From Halobellus sp. LT62 (lineage in GTDB: Archaea > Halobacteriota > Halobacteria > Halobacteriales > Haloferacaceae), in assembly GCF_037031285.1 (NCBI RefSeq), contig NZ_JAYEZO010000001.1, positions 1,364,001-1,428,000 on the forward strand: a stretch of DNA of 64,000 nt, written 5' to 3'. Positions 9,439-18,371 of this stretch are shown in pieces. The translations under genes and the position numbers were made by a program. The stretch's first letter is position 1; every line of letters starts with the position of its first letter. The notes beneath the pieces were generated by a model. It saw only the letters and a list, made by a program, of their open reading frames with translations, was not told where the DNA came from and searched no databases.

Positions 9439-9446
9439 GTATAAAT
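9439..9446 (+). promoter_or_regulatory. TATA box of the nuo operon
   Basis: GTATAAAT stands out in GC-rich sequence, about 60 nt before nuoA. Transcription from about 25 nt downstream would give a leader of roughly 30 nt. AGGGAG at 9485-9490, eight nt before the ATG, could serve as a Shine-Dalgarno site, so this transcript is probably not leaderless. Confidence 0.6.
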
Positions 9447-9498
9447 CAACGCTTATGGGGGGGCGCTTCTAACCTGCGAACGTCAGGGAGACTACGGA

Positions 9499-9912
9499 AT
9501 GAGTGAATGGATAGCAATCGGGGCACTCGGGCTCGTCGCCGTCGGCATCCCGCTCGGGATGATGGCGGTCTCGGCGATCCTTCGCCCGTCGGTCCCCGAA
9601 CAAGGCAAACGCGCCACCTACGAGAGCGGTGAGGTACCGACCGGCACGGCACGCGTCCAGTTTAACATCCAGTACTATATGGTCGCGCTGCTGTTCGTCG
9701 TGTTCGACGTCGAAACCGTTCTCATCTTCCCGTGGGCCGTCATCTACCGGCCCGCACTGGATCAGGGAGTCGCCCTCTCGACGGTACTGCTGCCGATGCT
9801 CGCATTCGTCGGCATCCTCGTCGTCGGACTGGTCTGGGCGTGGCGCAACGGCGCGGTCAAGTGGGTCAAAAGCCCGCTGGCTAACCGCCGGAAGACGGAG
9901 AGAAACGCATGA
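9499..9912 (+). CDS. nuoA: NADH-quinone oxidoreductase-type complex, subunit A
   Basis: 137 aa with three transmembrane helices. YESGEVPTGTARVQFNIQYY and VVFDVETVLIFPWAV are the conserved NuoA loop and helix 2. NuoA sits beside NuoH/J/K in the membrane arm near the quinone site. It is the first gene of the operon; its stop overlaps nuoB by ATGA. Confidence 0.96.
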   Translation: MSEWIAIGALGLVAVGIPLGMMAVSAILRPSVPEQGKRATYESGEVPTGTARVQFNIQYYMVALLFVVFDVETVLIFPWAVIYRPALDQGVALSTVLLPMLAFVGILVVGLVWAWRNGAVKWVKSPLANRRKTERNA

Positions 9913-10619
9913 GTAGCGAACGAGACACACCATTCGTCACGGACGACACGCAGGTACAGACCGACACGCGGGACGCCCGGATGACGGGCGCTGGCGCGGA
10001 CAACCGCTTCAACTCGAAGCTTCGGGAGGCGTTCGGCTCCTCGCCGTTCATCCTCACGAAGTTCGACCAGTTCATGAACTGGGTCCGCGGCTCCTCGATG
10101 TTTATGCTGCAGTTCGGAATCGCCTGCTGCAGCATCGAGATGATGCACACGTACTCGGTGAAACACGACCTCGACCGGTTCGCGGCCGGGGTGCCCCGCG
10201 CGTCGCCGCGACAGGCTGACGTCATCATCGTCCCCGGAACGATCGTCTCGAAGTTCGCCCCGCGGATGAAGCGCGTCTACGACCAGATGCCCGAGCCGAA
10301 GTTCGTCGTTGGGATGGGCTCCTGTACGATTTCGGGCGGTCCGTTCCAAGAGGGCTACAACGTCATCAAGGGCGCAGAGGAGGTCATCCCGGTCGACATC
10401 CACGTCCCCGGTTGCCCCCCGCGTCCTGAGGCGCTCATCTACGGCGTCGCGAAGCTGCAACAGCGCATCGCCGAGGGCGAGTCGAGTCCGGTGACGGTGA
10501 AGCCGTACGAGCTCGAACAGTTCAACGACCTCGAACAGGACGAAATCGTCGAGAAACTCGCCGAGCAGATCGACGAGGACGATCTGGTGATGCGCTACAA
10601 CTGGGCTGATTCGCCATGA
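9909..10619 (+). CDS. nuoB: NADH-quinone oxidoreductase-type complex, subunit B (N2 cluster)
   Basis: 236 aa. ACCSIEMMH supplies the adjacent cysteine pair, GMGSCTISGGPF and HVPGCPPRPEAL the other two ligands of the 4Fe-4S cluster N2 that passes electrons to quinone. An acidic N-terminal tail of about 45 residues precedes the fold. It overlaps nuoA and nuoCD by four bases on each side, so the three are translationally coupled. Confidence 0.97.
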   Translation: MSSERDTPFVTDDTQVQTDTRDARMTGAGADNRFNSKLREAFGSSPFILTKFDQFMNWVRGSSMFMLQFGIACCSIEMMHTYSVKHDLDRFAAGVPRASPRQADVIIVPGTIVSKFAPRMKRVYDQMPEPKFVVGMGSCTISGGPFQEGYNVIKGAEEVIPVDIHVPGCPPRPEALIYGVAKLQQRIAEGESSPVTVKPYELEQFNDLEQDEIVEKLAEQIDEDDLVMRYNWADSP

Positions 10620-12286
10620 GCCTCGAAGAACCGACCCCAGAAGAGGGCGCGGTCGAGGTGCTGCCGACCGAGGGTGACGAGATCGCCGAACTGCTCGGCG
10701 ACCTCGTCGTCGACCGCGAGGAGCACGTCAACGCGCCCGGGTTCGTCATCCGACCGGACAGCGTCCAAGAGACGCTCACGCTGCTCCGCGATGAGGCCGG
10801 GTTCGATCACCTCTCGTGTGTCACCGCCGAGGAGCGCGAGGACCGCTACGAGTCGATCTACCACCTCACGAGCTTCGACGACCGACAGCGCGAAGTGAGC
10901 GTCGTCGTGCCGACGACGAAGGACGATCCCGTCAGCGAGTCCGCCGAACCGGTGTTCCGGACGGCCGACTGGCACGAGCGGGAGGCCTACGACCTGATCG
11001 GCATCGACTACGACGACCACCCGGACCTGCGTCGGATCCTGCTGCCGGACACGTGGCAGGGACACCCACTCTCGCAGAACTACGATCAGGACCGGCCGCA
11101 GATCGTCACGCTCAAAGAGTGGGAGAACCCCCTCGCCGAGGATCACCGCGAGGAGGAGGGCGACACCATGTACGTCAACATCGGCCCGCACCACCCCGCG
11201 ACACACGGGGTGCTGCACATCAAGACGGTCCTCGACGGCGAGCAGGTCGCAGACGTCGACCCCGACATCGGCTACCTCCACCGCTGCGAGGAGCAGATGT
11301 GCCAGACGAAGACGTATCGTCACCAGATTATGCCGTACCCGGACCGCTGGGACTACGCGTCGTCGGGGCTCCTCAACGAGTGGGCGTACGCCCGCGCGGC
11401 GGAGGACCTCAACGACATCGAGGTACCGGAGTACGCCCAGATCATCCGGACGATGGGCGCGGAGTTCTGCCGCATCGCCTCCCATATGCTCGCCGTCGGC
11501 ACGTTCGCACTCGACGTCTACGGCGACTTCACCGCGATCTTTATGTACGCGATGCGGGACCGCGAGAAAGTGCAGAGCGTCCTCGAAGAGCTCACGGGCC
11601 AGCGGATGATGTTCAACTACTTCCGCTTGGGCGGCGTCGTCTGGGACCTCCCCGAGCCGCGCGATGAGTTCTTCGAGCTGATCCGCGACTTCCTCGACGA
11701 TCTCCCGGAGGCCGTCGAGGAGTACCACGACCTCATCACCTCGAACGAGATCCTGCAGTCGCGGACGATCGGCACGGGCGTCCTCCCGCCGGAGGTCGCG
11801 AAGTCCTACGGCGCGACCGGCCCCGTCGCCCGCGGTTCCGGAATCGACTACGACCTCCGCCGCGACGACCCCTACGGCTACTACGACGAGTTGGAGTGGG
11901 ACGTCATCACCGAGGACGGCTGCGACAACTTCAGTCGCCTGCTCGTTCGCCTCAGAGAGGTCGAAGAGTCGGCGAAGATCATCGAACAGTGTGTCGACCT
12001 GCTCGAAGACTGGCCCGAGGAGGAGCGGAACATCCAGGCCAACGTGCCCCGGACGCTCCGCCCCGACGACGACAAAGAGATCTACCGTGCCGTCGAGGCC
12101 GCGAAGGGCGAACTCGGCATCTACATCCGAGCGGACGGCACCGAGAAGCCGGGTCGCTTCAAGATCCGCAGTCCGTGCTTCTCGAATCTCCAGACGCTAC
12201 CCGAGATGAGTAACGGCGAGTACATCCCGGACATGGTCGCCTCGCTCGGTAGCCTCGACATCGTCCTCGGCGAGGTGGACCGCTGA
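10616..12286 (+). CDS. nuoCD: NADH-quinone oxidoreductase-type complex, fused subunits C and D
   Basis: 556 aa. Residues about 25-165 are NuoC (ADWHEREAYDLIGIDY, the C-terminal LPDTWQGHPL box); residues about 185-556 are NuoD, beginning NIGPHHPATHGVLH and containing GYLHRCEE, EFCRIASHM and the terminal GSLDIVLGEVDR. NuoD shapes the quinone cavity together with NuoB. C-D fusion is common. The start overlaps nuoB and the stop shares one base with nuoH. Confidence 0.97.
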   Translation: MSLEEPTPEEGAVEVLPTEGDEIAELLGDLVVDREEHVNAPGFVIRPDSVQETLTLLRDEAGFDHLSCVTAEEREDRYESIYHLTSFDDRQREVSVVVPTTKDDPVSESAEPVFRTADWHEREAYDLIGIDYDDHPDLRRILLPDTWQGHPLSQNYDQDRPQIVTLKEWENPLAEDHREEEGDTMYVNIGPHHPATHGVLHIKTVLDGEQVADVDPDIGYLHRCEEQMCQTKTYRHQIMPYPDRWDYASSGLLNEWAYARAAEDLNDIEVPEYAQIIRTMGAEFCRIASHMLAVGTFALDVYGDFTAIFMYAMRDREKVQSVLEELTGQRMMFNYFRLGGVVWDLPEPRDEFFELIRDFLDDLPEAVEEYHDLITSNEILQSRTIGTGVLPPEVAKSYGATGPVARGSGIDYDLRRDDPYGYYDELEWDVITEDGCDNFSRLLVRLREVEESAKIIEQCVDLLEDWPEEERNIQANVPRTLRPDDDKEIYRAVEAAKGELGIYIRADGTEKPGRFKIRSPCFSNLQTLPEMSNGEYIPDMVASLGSLDIVLGEVDR

Positions 12287-13344
12287 TGCTCCCCCTGCAG
12301 TCTGAGGTGCTCCTCCCCGAGCGGATCGCGGGCCTCCTCGGCCTCTCCGGGACGGTCGGAGAGATCGTCGGCGGCTTACTCGGCGCGTTCCTGATCGCGA
12401 ACATCCTCTTGATCCAGACGGCCATCGCCGGCCCGTGGGCCAAGCGGAAGATCACCGCCGCGTTCACGGACCGAATCGCGGTCAACCGCGTCGGCCCGTT
12501 CGGCCTCCTCGTGATCGTCGCCGACGCCGTCCGACTGCTCTCGAAGGAACTCGTGATTCCGGAGGGCGTCGATCGACCGGCGTACGACCTCGGTCCGCTT
12601 CTCGTTCCCTTCTCGGCGCTGCTCGGTTTCGCCGTCATCCCGATGGGGAACGGCATCCATCTCGCCGACCCCGAGACCGGCGCGGTGTTCGCCTTCGCGG
12701 CGTCCTCTATCGCGTCGCTCGGACTGGTGATGATGGGCTACGCGTCGAACAACAAGTACTCGCTGCTCGGCGGGCTTCGGGCGATCGCCTCCAACATCGC
12801 CTACGAGATCCCGCTTATCGTCACCGCGGCGTCGGTGATCATCTTCACCGGCACGCTGCAGATGAGCGAGATCGTCGCCCAGCAGACCGAGCCGCTCTTG
12901 ACGATCGCGGGCGTGACGATCCCGCAGTGGTTCGCGTTCGTCAACCCCTTCGCGTTCGTGCTGTTCGTCGTCGCGAATCTCGCCGAAGTCGGCCGCAACC
13001 CCTTCGATGTGCCGGAAGCGCCGACCGAGATCGTCGCCGGGTACCAGACCGAGTATTCCTCTGTGTACTTTGTGCTGATCTACCTCGGCGAGTTCATCCA
13101 CATCTTCCTCGGCGGCGCGCTCGCGGCGACGCTGTTCCTCGGCGGCCCGGCCGGACCGGTCCTGCCGGGATTCGTGTGGTTCCTGATCAAGATCTGGGGG
13201 TTCTACCTGTTCACCCAGTGGGCGCGTTCGGCGATTCCCCGGCTCCGCATCGATCAGTTCCTCGATGTCGGCTGGAAGGGAATGCTCGTGCTCTCGTTCG
13301 CTAACTTGGTGCTCACGGCCGTAATCGTGGGAGTGATAGCATGA
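12286..13344 (+). CDS. nuoH: NADH-quinone oxidoreductase-type complex, subunit H
   Basis: 352 aa with about eight transmembrane helices. Conserved NuoH features include DRIAVNRVGPFGLL, EIPLIVTAAS, RNPFDVPEAPTEIVAGY and the EFIHIF helix. This subunit links the quinone chamber to the proton or ion channels of the membrane arm. The start overlaps the nuoCD stop by one base (TGATG) and the stop overlaps nuoI by ATGA. Confidence 0.96.
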   Translation: MLPLQSEVLLPERIAGLLGLSGTVGEIVGGLLGAFLIANILLIQTAIAGPWAKRKITAAFTDRIAVNRVGPFGLLVIVADAVRLLSKELVIPEGVDRPAYDLGPLLVPFSALLGFAVIPMGNGIHLADPETGAVFAFAASSIASLGLVMMGYASNNKYSLLGGLRAIASNIAYEIPLIVTAASVIIFTGTLQMSEIVAQQTEPLLTIAGVTIPQWFAFVNPFAFVLFVVANLAEVGRNPFDVPEAPTEIVAGYQTEYSSVYFVLIYLGEFIHIFLGGALAATLFLGGPAGPVLPGFVWFLIKIWGFYLFTQWARSAIPRLRIDQFLDVGWKGMLVLSFANLVLTAVIVGVIA

Positions 13345-13802
13345 TCGGCGTACTCAAATCGATGGCGACGACGATGAAACACGCGCTGGACGGCGAGACG
13401 TTCACGGTCGAGTACCCGGACGTCGCGCCCGAGGTGAGCCCCCGATTCCGCGGGGTCCACAAGTTCAGCCAAGAGCGCTGTATCTGGTGTCGACAGTGCG
13501 AGAACGTCTGTCCGAACGACACGATCCAGATCGTGATGGACGAACAGCGCAACGGCGAGCAGTACAACCTCCACATCGGCCAGTGTATCTACTGCCGGCT
13601 CTGCGAGGAGGTCTGCCCCGTCGACGCCATTCTGCTGACGCAGAACTTCGAGTTCGTCGCCGACACGAAAGACGACTTCGTCTACAACAAAGAGCAGCTG
13701 AAGAACGTCCCGTGGTACAAGGACATCGACCCGCTCAACTCCCGCGAACCCGACCGCGGCGCGTGGATCGGCGAGGGAGAGGGCGAGGTGGACTACCAGT
13801 GA
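13341..13802 (+). CDS. nuoI: NADH-quinone oxidoreductase-type complex, subunit I (two 4Fe-4S clusters)
   Basis: 153 aa. Two ferredoxin motifs, CIWCRQCENVCP and CIYCRLCEEVCP, carry clusters N6a and N6b, which relay electrons to N2. As nuoE, nuoF and nuoG are absent here, NuoI is the likely docking point for the unknown donor, presumably ferredoxin or another soluble carrier. A 113-nt gap follows before nuoJ, the largest in the operon, with AAGGAG near 13900. Confidence 0.96.
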   Translation: MIGVLKSMATTMKHALDGETFTVEYPDVAPEVSPRFRGVHKFSQERCIWCRQCENVCPNDTIQIVMDEQRNGEQYNLHIGQCIYCRLCEEVCPVDAILLTQNFEFVADTKDDFVYNKEQLKNVPWYKDIDPLNSREPDRGAWIGEGEGEVDYQ

Positions 13803-13915
13803 GGTGAGTCCGCGGCAAGCGGGACAGACCGCCGATCAAAGTCCGGTCGGCCGGGACGGGCCCGGGCGCGGACTTCTCGAAATCTTCAAAGGGATACCTC
13901 AAGGAGACACACACA

Positions 13916-14176
13916 ATGGTTTATGAGACCATCGCGTTCGCGCTGTTCGCCCTCGTGACCGTGGGCTGCAGCCTGGGCGTCGTCCTCGTGCGGGACATCT
14001 GGCACTCCGCACTCCTGCTCGGGGGCGCGCTCTTGAGCGTCGCGGTGCACTACGTGATGTTGCAGGCGGAGTTTCTCGCCGCAATGCAGATCCTCGTCTA
14101 CGTCGGCGGGGTTCTCATCCTCATCACGTTCGCCGTGATGCTGACGCGTACACAACCGGAGGTGAGTAGCACATGA
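13916..14176 (+). CDS. nuoJ1: NADH-quinone oxidoreductase-type complex, subunit J, N-terminal part
   Basis: 86 aa, corresponding to the first three helices of NuoJ, with IWHSALLLGGALLSVAVHY and the conserved QILVYVGGVLILITFAVML helix. The rest of NuoJ is a separate gene overlapping by four bases. The split form is usual in haloarchaea, so I treat both halves as functional and not as a broken gene. Confidence 0.92.
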   Translation: MVYETIAFALFALVTVGCSLGVVLVRDIWHSALLLGGALLSVAVHYVMLQAEFLAAMQILVYVGGVLILITFAVMLTRTQPEVSST

Positions 14177-14526
14177 CCACGAAACCCGAACTGAAGCTGG
14201 GTTCGCATCTCGTTCCCGGCCTCGCCGCGGCGGCGCTGTTCGTCGTGATGGCCGCGGCGATCCTCTCGTCGTCGATGCCGGAACCGCAGGGCTTCGCCGA
14301 GGGGGCGAACATCACGGCCAGTATCGGCTATGCGATGTTCAATTTGGATCTCGGAGACGTCGCCGGCGAGAGCTTCCTCGTCGCGTTCCTCGTGATCGCG
14401 ATCACGCTCGACGTCGCACTCGACGGTGCCGTGCACCTCGCTCGTCGCGAGGACGGCGGCGGTCGGGGACTCGTCACCGACGGCGGCCGAGCGCTCAAAG
14501 AACAGCTGTTCGGAGGTGAGGAGTAA
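14173..14526 (+). CDS. nuoJ2: NADH-quinone oxidoreductase-type complex, subunit J, C-terminal part
   Basis: 117 aa with two hydrophobic helices ([20 protein letters not shown] and [20 protein letters not shown]). Placement between nuoJ1 and nuoK, four-base overlap with nuoJ1 and a one-base overlap with nuoK identify it as the remaining NuoJ helices. Little of the sequence itself is diagnostic. Confidence 0.85.
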   Translation: MTTKPELKLGSHLVPGLAAAALFVVMAAAILSSSMPEPQGFAEGANITASIGYAMFNLDLGDVAGESFLVAFLVIAITLDVALDGAVHLARREDGGGRGLVTDGGRALKEQLFGGEE

Positions 14527-14828
14527 TGGTGCCACCGGAGTACTATCTGCTTCTCTCCGCCGCGGTCTTCTGCATCGGACTGTTCGGCATCCTGACGCGA
14601 CGCAACGCGCTGTTGTTCCTGATGTCGGTCGAACTGATGCTGAACGCCGCGAACATCAATCTCGTCGCGTTCTCCCACGTCTGGGGGAACGTCACGGGGC
14701 AGACGTTCGCGCTGTTCACGATGGCGCTCGCCGCCGCCGAGGTCGCGATCGGGATCGGTATCATCCTCGTACTGTACCGCAACTTCGACGGCGTCGACGT
14801 CACCGACGCGACGACGATGAGGTGGTAA
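14526..14828 (+). CDS. nuoK: NADH-quinone oxidoreductase-type complex, subunit K
   Basis: 100 aa with three helices. [20 protein letters not shown] carries the conserved membrane glutamate and [16 protein letters not shown] the second one, both used in ion translocation. One nucleotide separates its stop from the nuoL start. Confidence 0.95.
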   Translation: MVPPEYYLLLSAAVFCIGLFGILTRRNALLFLMSVELMLNAANINLVAFSHVWGNVTGQTFALFTMALAAAEVAIGIGIILVLYRNFDGVDVTDATTMRW

Positions 14829-14829
14829 G

Positions 14830-16848
14830 ATGGCAGGAATACTCGACTTCGCACCCGCGATCGTGTTGTTGCCGTTCGTCTCGTTCCTCGTCGCTCTCTC
14901 GGTGGGTGACCGCCTGCCGAAAGGCGGTGCCTACGCGGGCATCGCCGCGACGGCGGGATCGCTGCTCCTGTCGATCGCGACGGTGCTCACCGTGGCCGGG
15001 GGACAGACGTACGATGCGACCATTTACACGTGGGCGGAGGGCCTCGACGCGGTCGATCTGACGTTCGGCGTCCTGATCGATCCGCTGTCGGCGATGATGC
15101 TGCTCATCGTGACGCTCATCGCGTTCCTCGTCCACGTCTTCAGTCTCGGCTATATGAACGACGAGGGCGAGACCGGTCTCCCGCGGTACTACGCCGGGCT
15201 CGGTCTGTTCACGGCGTCGATGCTCGGTTTCGTCGTCGCTGACAACCTCCTGATGGCGTTCATGTTCTTCGAGCTGGTCGGGCTGTGCTCGTACCTGCTC
15301 ATCGGCTTCCACTTCCGGGAGCCGGGGCCGCCGAGCGCCGCGAAGAAGGCGTTCCTCGTCACTCGCTTCGGTGACTACTTCTTCCTCGTCGGCGTCGTCG
15401 CCGTCTTCGCGACGTTCGGCACGGCGGCGTTCGCCGGCTCGGAGTCGTTCCCCGCGCTCGCGGAGGCCGCACTCAACGGTGAGGCGAGCGTGACTACGTT
15501 CGGCTTCGACCCGCAGACGTGGTTCACGATCGTCGGCCTGCTCGTGCTCGGCGGCGTGATCGGCAAGTCCGCGCAGTTCCCGCTGCACACGTGGCTGCCG
15601 GACGCGATGGAGGGCCCGACGCCGGTCTCTGCGCTCATCCACGCCGCGACGATGGTCGCCGCCGGGGTCTACCTCGTCGCGCGGATGTACGGCTTCTACG
15701 CCATCTCGCCGACCGCGCTCGCGATCATCGCGTTCATCGGCGGCTTCACTGCGCTGTTCGCCGCGACGATGGGGCTGGTCAAGCGCGAGATCAAACAGGT
15801 GCTGGCGTACTCGACGATCTCCCAGTACGGGTATATGATGCTCGCACTCGGCGGGGGCGGCTACGTCGCCGCGACCTTCCACCTGATGACGCACGCCTTC
15901 TTCAAAGCGCTGCTCTTCCTCGGGGCCGGGTCGGTCATCATCGCGATGCACCACAACGAGAACATGTGGGACATGGGCGGGCTGAAAGACAAGATGCCCG
16001 TCACCTACTACACGTTCCTCGCGGGGTCGCTCGCGCTGGCGGGCATCTTCCCGTTCGCCGGCTTCTGGTCGAAAGACGAGGTCCTGTATGAGACGCTCAT
16101 CCACGGCCTTGGCGGAAATCCGCTGCTCTTGGGCGCGTACGCGATGGGGCTGCTCGCCGTCTTCTTCACCGGGTTCTACACCTTCCGGATGGTCTTCTTA
16201 ACGTTCCACGGCAACCCACGGTCACAGACCGCGCGCGACCCGCACAGCGTGCGCTGGAACGTCAAGGGACCGCTCGTGGTCCTCGGGATCCTCGCCACCG
16301 TGGCCGGCGTCGTCAATATGGTGCCGATCGAGAAGCTCCTCGGAATCGCGGGGATCGACTTCCTCCACCAGTGGCTCGACGGCGGATTCGAGGGGCTAAC
16401 CGCGCACCACTACGCCGACCTCATCCCGTACAGTTCGTCGTACATCGGCTCTGAGGCGACGACAGTCGCGGTCGGAGCCGCAGTTTCTCTCGGCCTCGCG
16501 CTCGCGGGCTCCGGGCTCGCGTACCTCCTGTACAACGTCCCCGAGCCGATCCGTCACACCGATCGGCTCGGTCGCATCAAGGCCCTGCTGTACAACAACT
16601 ACTACCAAGACGAATACCAGGTCTGGCTGGCGAACGGCGTCACCCGACCCGTCGCCCGCGCCGCAAACAAGTTCGACGGCGGCGTCGTCGACGGCGTCGT
16701 CAACGGCGTTTCGAGCGTTAGTCTGTTCACCGGCGGTCGCGTCCGCCGGATCCAGACGGGCGTCGTCAGTAACTACGCGGCGCTGTTGACGCTCGGACTG
16801 ACGGCGCTGCTCTTGGCCTTCGGGGTTCTCGGAGGGTGGTTCGTATGA
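14830..16848 (+). CDS. nuoL: NADH-quinone oxidoreductase-type complex, subunit L
   Basis: 672 aa with about 16 helices. The antiporter-like core has FELVGLCSYLLIGFHF, KSAQFPLHTWLPDAMEGPTP and LAYSTISQYGYMMLA, which include the conserved Glu, Lys and His/Lys residues of the ion half-channels. The C-terminal part includes the long lateral helix region. Its last four bases overlap nuoM (ATGA). Confidence 0.97.
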   Translation: MAGILDFAPAIVLLPFVSFLVALSVGDRLPKGGAYAGIAATAGSLLLSIATVLTVAGGQTYDATIYTWAEGLDAVDLTFGVLIDPLSAMMLLIVTLIAFLVHVFSLGYMNDEGETGLPRYYAGLGLFTASMLGFVVADNLLMAFMFFELVGLCSYLLIGFHFREPGPPSAAKKAFLVTRFGDYFFLVGVVAVFATFGTAAFAGSESFPALAEAALNGEASVTTFGFDPQTWFTIVGLLVLGGVIGKSAQFPLHTWLPDAMEGPTPVSALIHAATMVAAGVYLVARMYGFYAISPTALAIIAFIGGFTALFAATMGLVKREIKQVLAYSTISQYGYMMLALGGGGYVAATFHLMTHAFFKALLFLGAGSVIIAMHHNENMWDMGGLKDKMPVTYYTFLAGSLALAGIFPFAGFWSKDEVLYETLIHGLGGNPLLLGAYAMGLLAVFFTGFYTFRMVFLTFHGNPRSQTARDPHSVRWNVKGPLVVLGILATVAGVVNMVPIEKLLGIAGIDFLHQWLDGGFEGLTAHHYADLIPYSSSYIGSEATTVAVGAAVSLGLALAGSGLAYLLYNVPEPIRHTDRLGRIKALLYNNYYQDEYQVWLANGVTRPVARAANKFDGGVVDGVVNGVSSVSLFTGGRVRRIQTGVVSNYAALLTLGLTALLLAFGVLGGWFV

Positions 16849-18371
16849 TTATTGAAGCGCTCATTGCGGTCACGTTCCTCGCCGCGCTGGTCGTGTTCGT
16901 CGCTCCCGACGAGTACGCCGGTCGACTCGCGGCGGCACTCAGCGCGCTCCCGATCCTCGGGAGCCTCTGGATGTGGGCACAGTACGACGCGAGCGGGAAC
17001 GCCTTACTCGGCGGTTCCATCGCGTTCGAGACGGACGTCGTCTGGCTGACGCTCGGCGGCCTCGACTTACACTGGTTCGTCGGCGTCGACGGAATTAGCC
17101 TGCCGCTGGTCGTCCTCACGACGATCCTCACGACGCTTGCGATCATCAGCGCGTGGACGCCGATCGCCGAACGGCAGTCACAGTTCTACGGGCTGATGCT
17201 CTTTATGGAGGCGAACCTCCTCGGCGTGTTCACCGCCTTGGACTTCTTCGCGTGGTTCGTCTTCTGGGAGGCCGTCCTCGTCCCGATGTACTTCCTCATC
17301 GGCGTCTGGGGCGGTCCGAACCGCCGCTACGCGGCGATCAAGTTCTTCGTGTACACGAACATCGCGTCGCTCGTGATGTTCATCGGCTTTATCGCACTCG
17401 TGTTCGGCCTCGGCGACTCGGTGTCGTCGATGCGCCTGCCCGAGATCGCCCAAGCGTTACGGGCGGGCGAACTCGGCGGCTTCGCCGGACTCGACACCGC
17501 GACACTGAAGACCGTCGCCTTCGTGGCGACGTTCCTCGGCTTCGCGGTGAAGGTGCCCGTCGCGCCGCTGCACACGTGGCTGCCCGACGCTCACGTCGAA
17601 GCGCCGACGCCGGTGTCGGTGATGCTGGCGGGCGTTCTCCTGAAGATGGGTACGTACGCGCTGCTGCGGTTCAACTTCACGATGATGCCCGACGTCGCCA
17701 CCGCGCTGGTCGTCCCGATTGCGGGTATCGCCGTCATCAGCGTCATCTACGGCGCGATGTTGGCGCTCGCACAGGAGGACCTCAAGCGCATCGTCGCGTA
17801 CTCCTCCGTCTCGTCGATGGGCTACGTCATCCTCGGCCTCGTCGCGTACACGACCTACGGGGTCGGCGGCGCGACGTTCCAGATGATCGCCCACGGCCTC
17901 ATCTCGGGGCTGATGTTCATGGCGGTCGGCGTCATCTACAACACGACGCACACGCGGATGGTCGGCGATATGTCCGGCATCGCAGACCGGATGCCCGTCA
18001 CCGCGGGCATCTTCGTCGCCGGCGCGTTCGGCTATATGGGACTGCCCCTGATGGCCGGCTTCGCGGGCGAGTTCTTCATCTTCAAGGGCTCCTTCGAGTC
18101 GACCGTCCACGCCGGAATGCCGCTGTTCACGGCGGCGGCGATGTTCGGAATCGTCATCGTCGCGGGCTATCTGCTCTTCGCGATGCAGCGGACGCTGTTC
18201 GGGCCGTTCAGTTTCGACGGCGAGTACGAGATTACGAACGCGCCGTTCCACGACGTCGCGCCGCTGGCGGTGCTGCTGCTCTTGACGATCGTGCTCGGCG
18301 TCGCGCCCGACCTGTTCTTCGGGATGATCCAAGACGCCGTTAATCCGATCCTCAACGGGGGTGGGCTGTGA
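16845..18371 (+). CDS. nuoM: NADH-quinone oxidoreductase-type complex, subunit M
   Basis: 508 aa from ATG at 16845, chosen because it makes the usual ATGA overlap with nuoL; a GTG at 16836 is also open. WEAVLVPMYFLIGVWGG, KVPVAPLHTWLPDAHVEAP and AYSSVSSMGYVILG are the antiporter-type motifs with the conserved Glu and Lys residues. One of three pumping subunits of the membrane arm. Confidence 0.96.
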   Translation: MIIEALIAVTFLAALVVFVAPDEYAGRLAAALSALPILGSLWMWAQYDASGNALLGGSIAFETDVVWLTLGGLDLHWFVGVDGISLPLVVLTTILTTLAIISAWTPIAERQSQFYGLMLFMEANLLGVFTALDFFAWFVFWEAVLVPMYFLIGVWGGPNRRYAAIKFFVYTNIASLVMFIGFIALVFGLGDSVSSMRLPEIAQALRAGELGGFAGLDTATLKTVAFVATFLGFAVKVPVAPLHTWLPDAHVEAPTPVSVMLAGVLLKMGTYALLRFNFTMMPDVATALVVPIAGIAVISVIYGAMLALAQEDLKRIVAYSSVSSMGYVILGLVAYTTYGVGGATFQMIAHGLISGLMFMAVGVIYNTTHTRMVGDMSGIADRMPVTAGIFVAGAFGYMGLPLMAGFAGEFFIFKGSFESTVHAGMPLFTAAAMFGIVIVAGYLLFAMQRTLFGPFSFDGEYEITNAPFHDVAPLAVLLLLTIVLGVAPDLFFGMIQDAVNPILNGGGL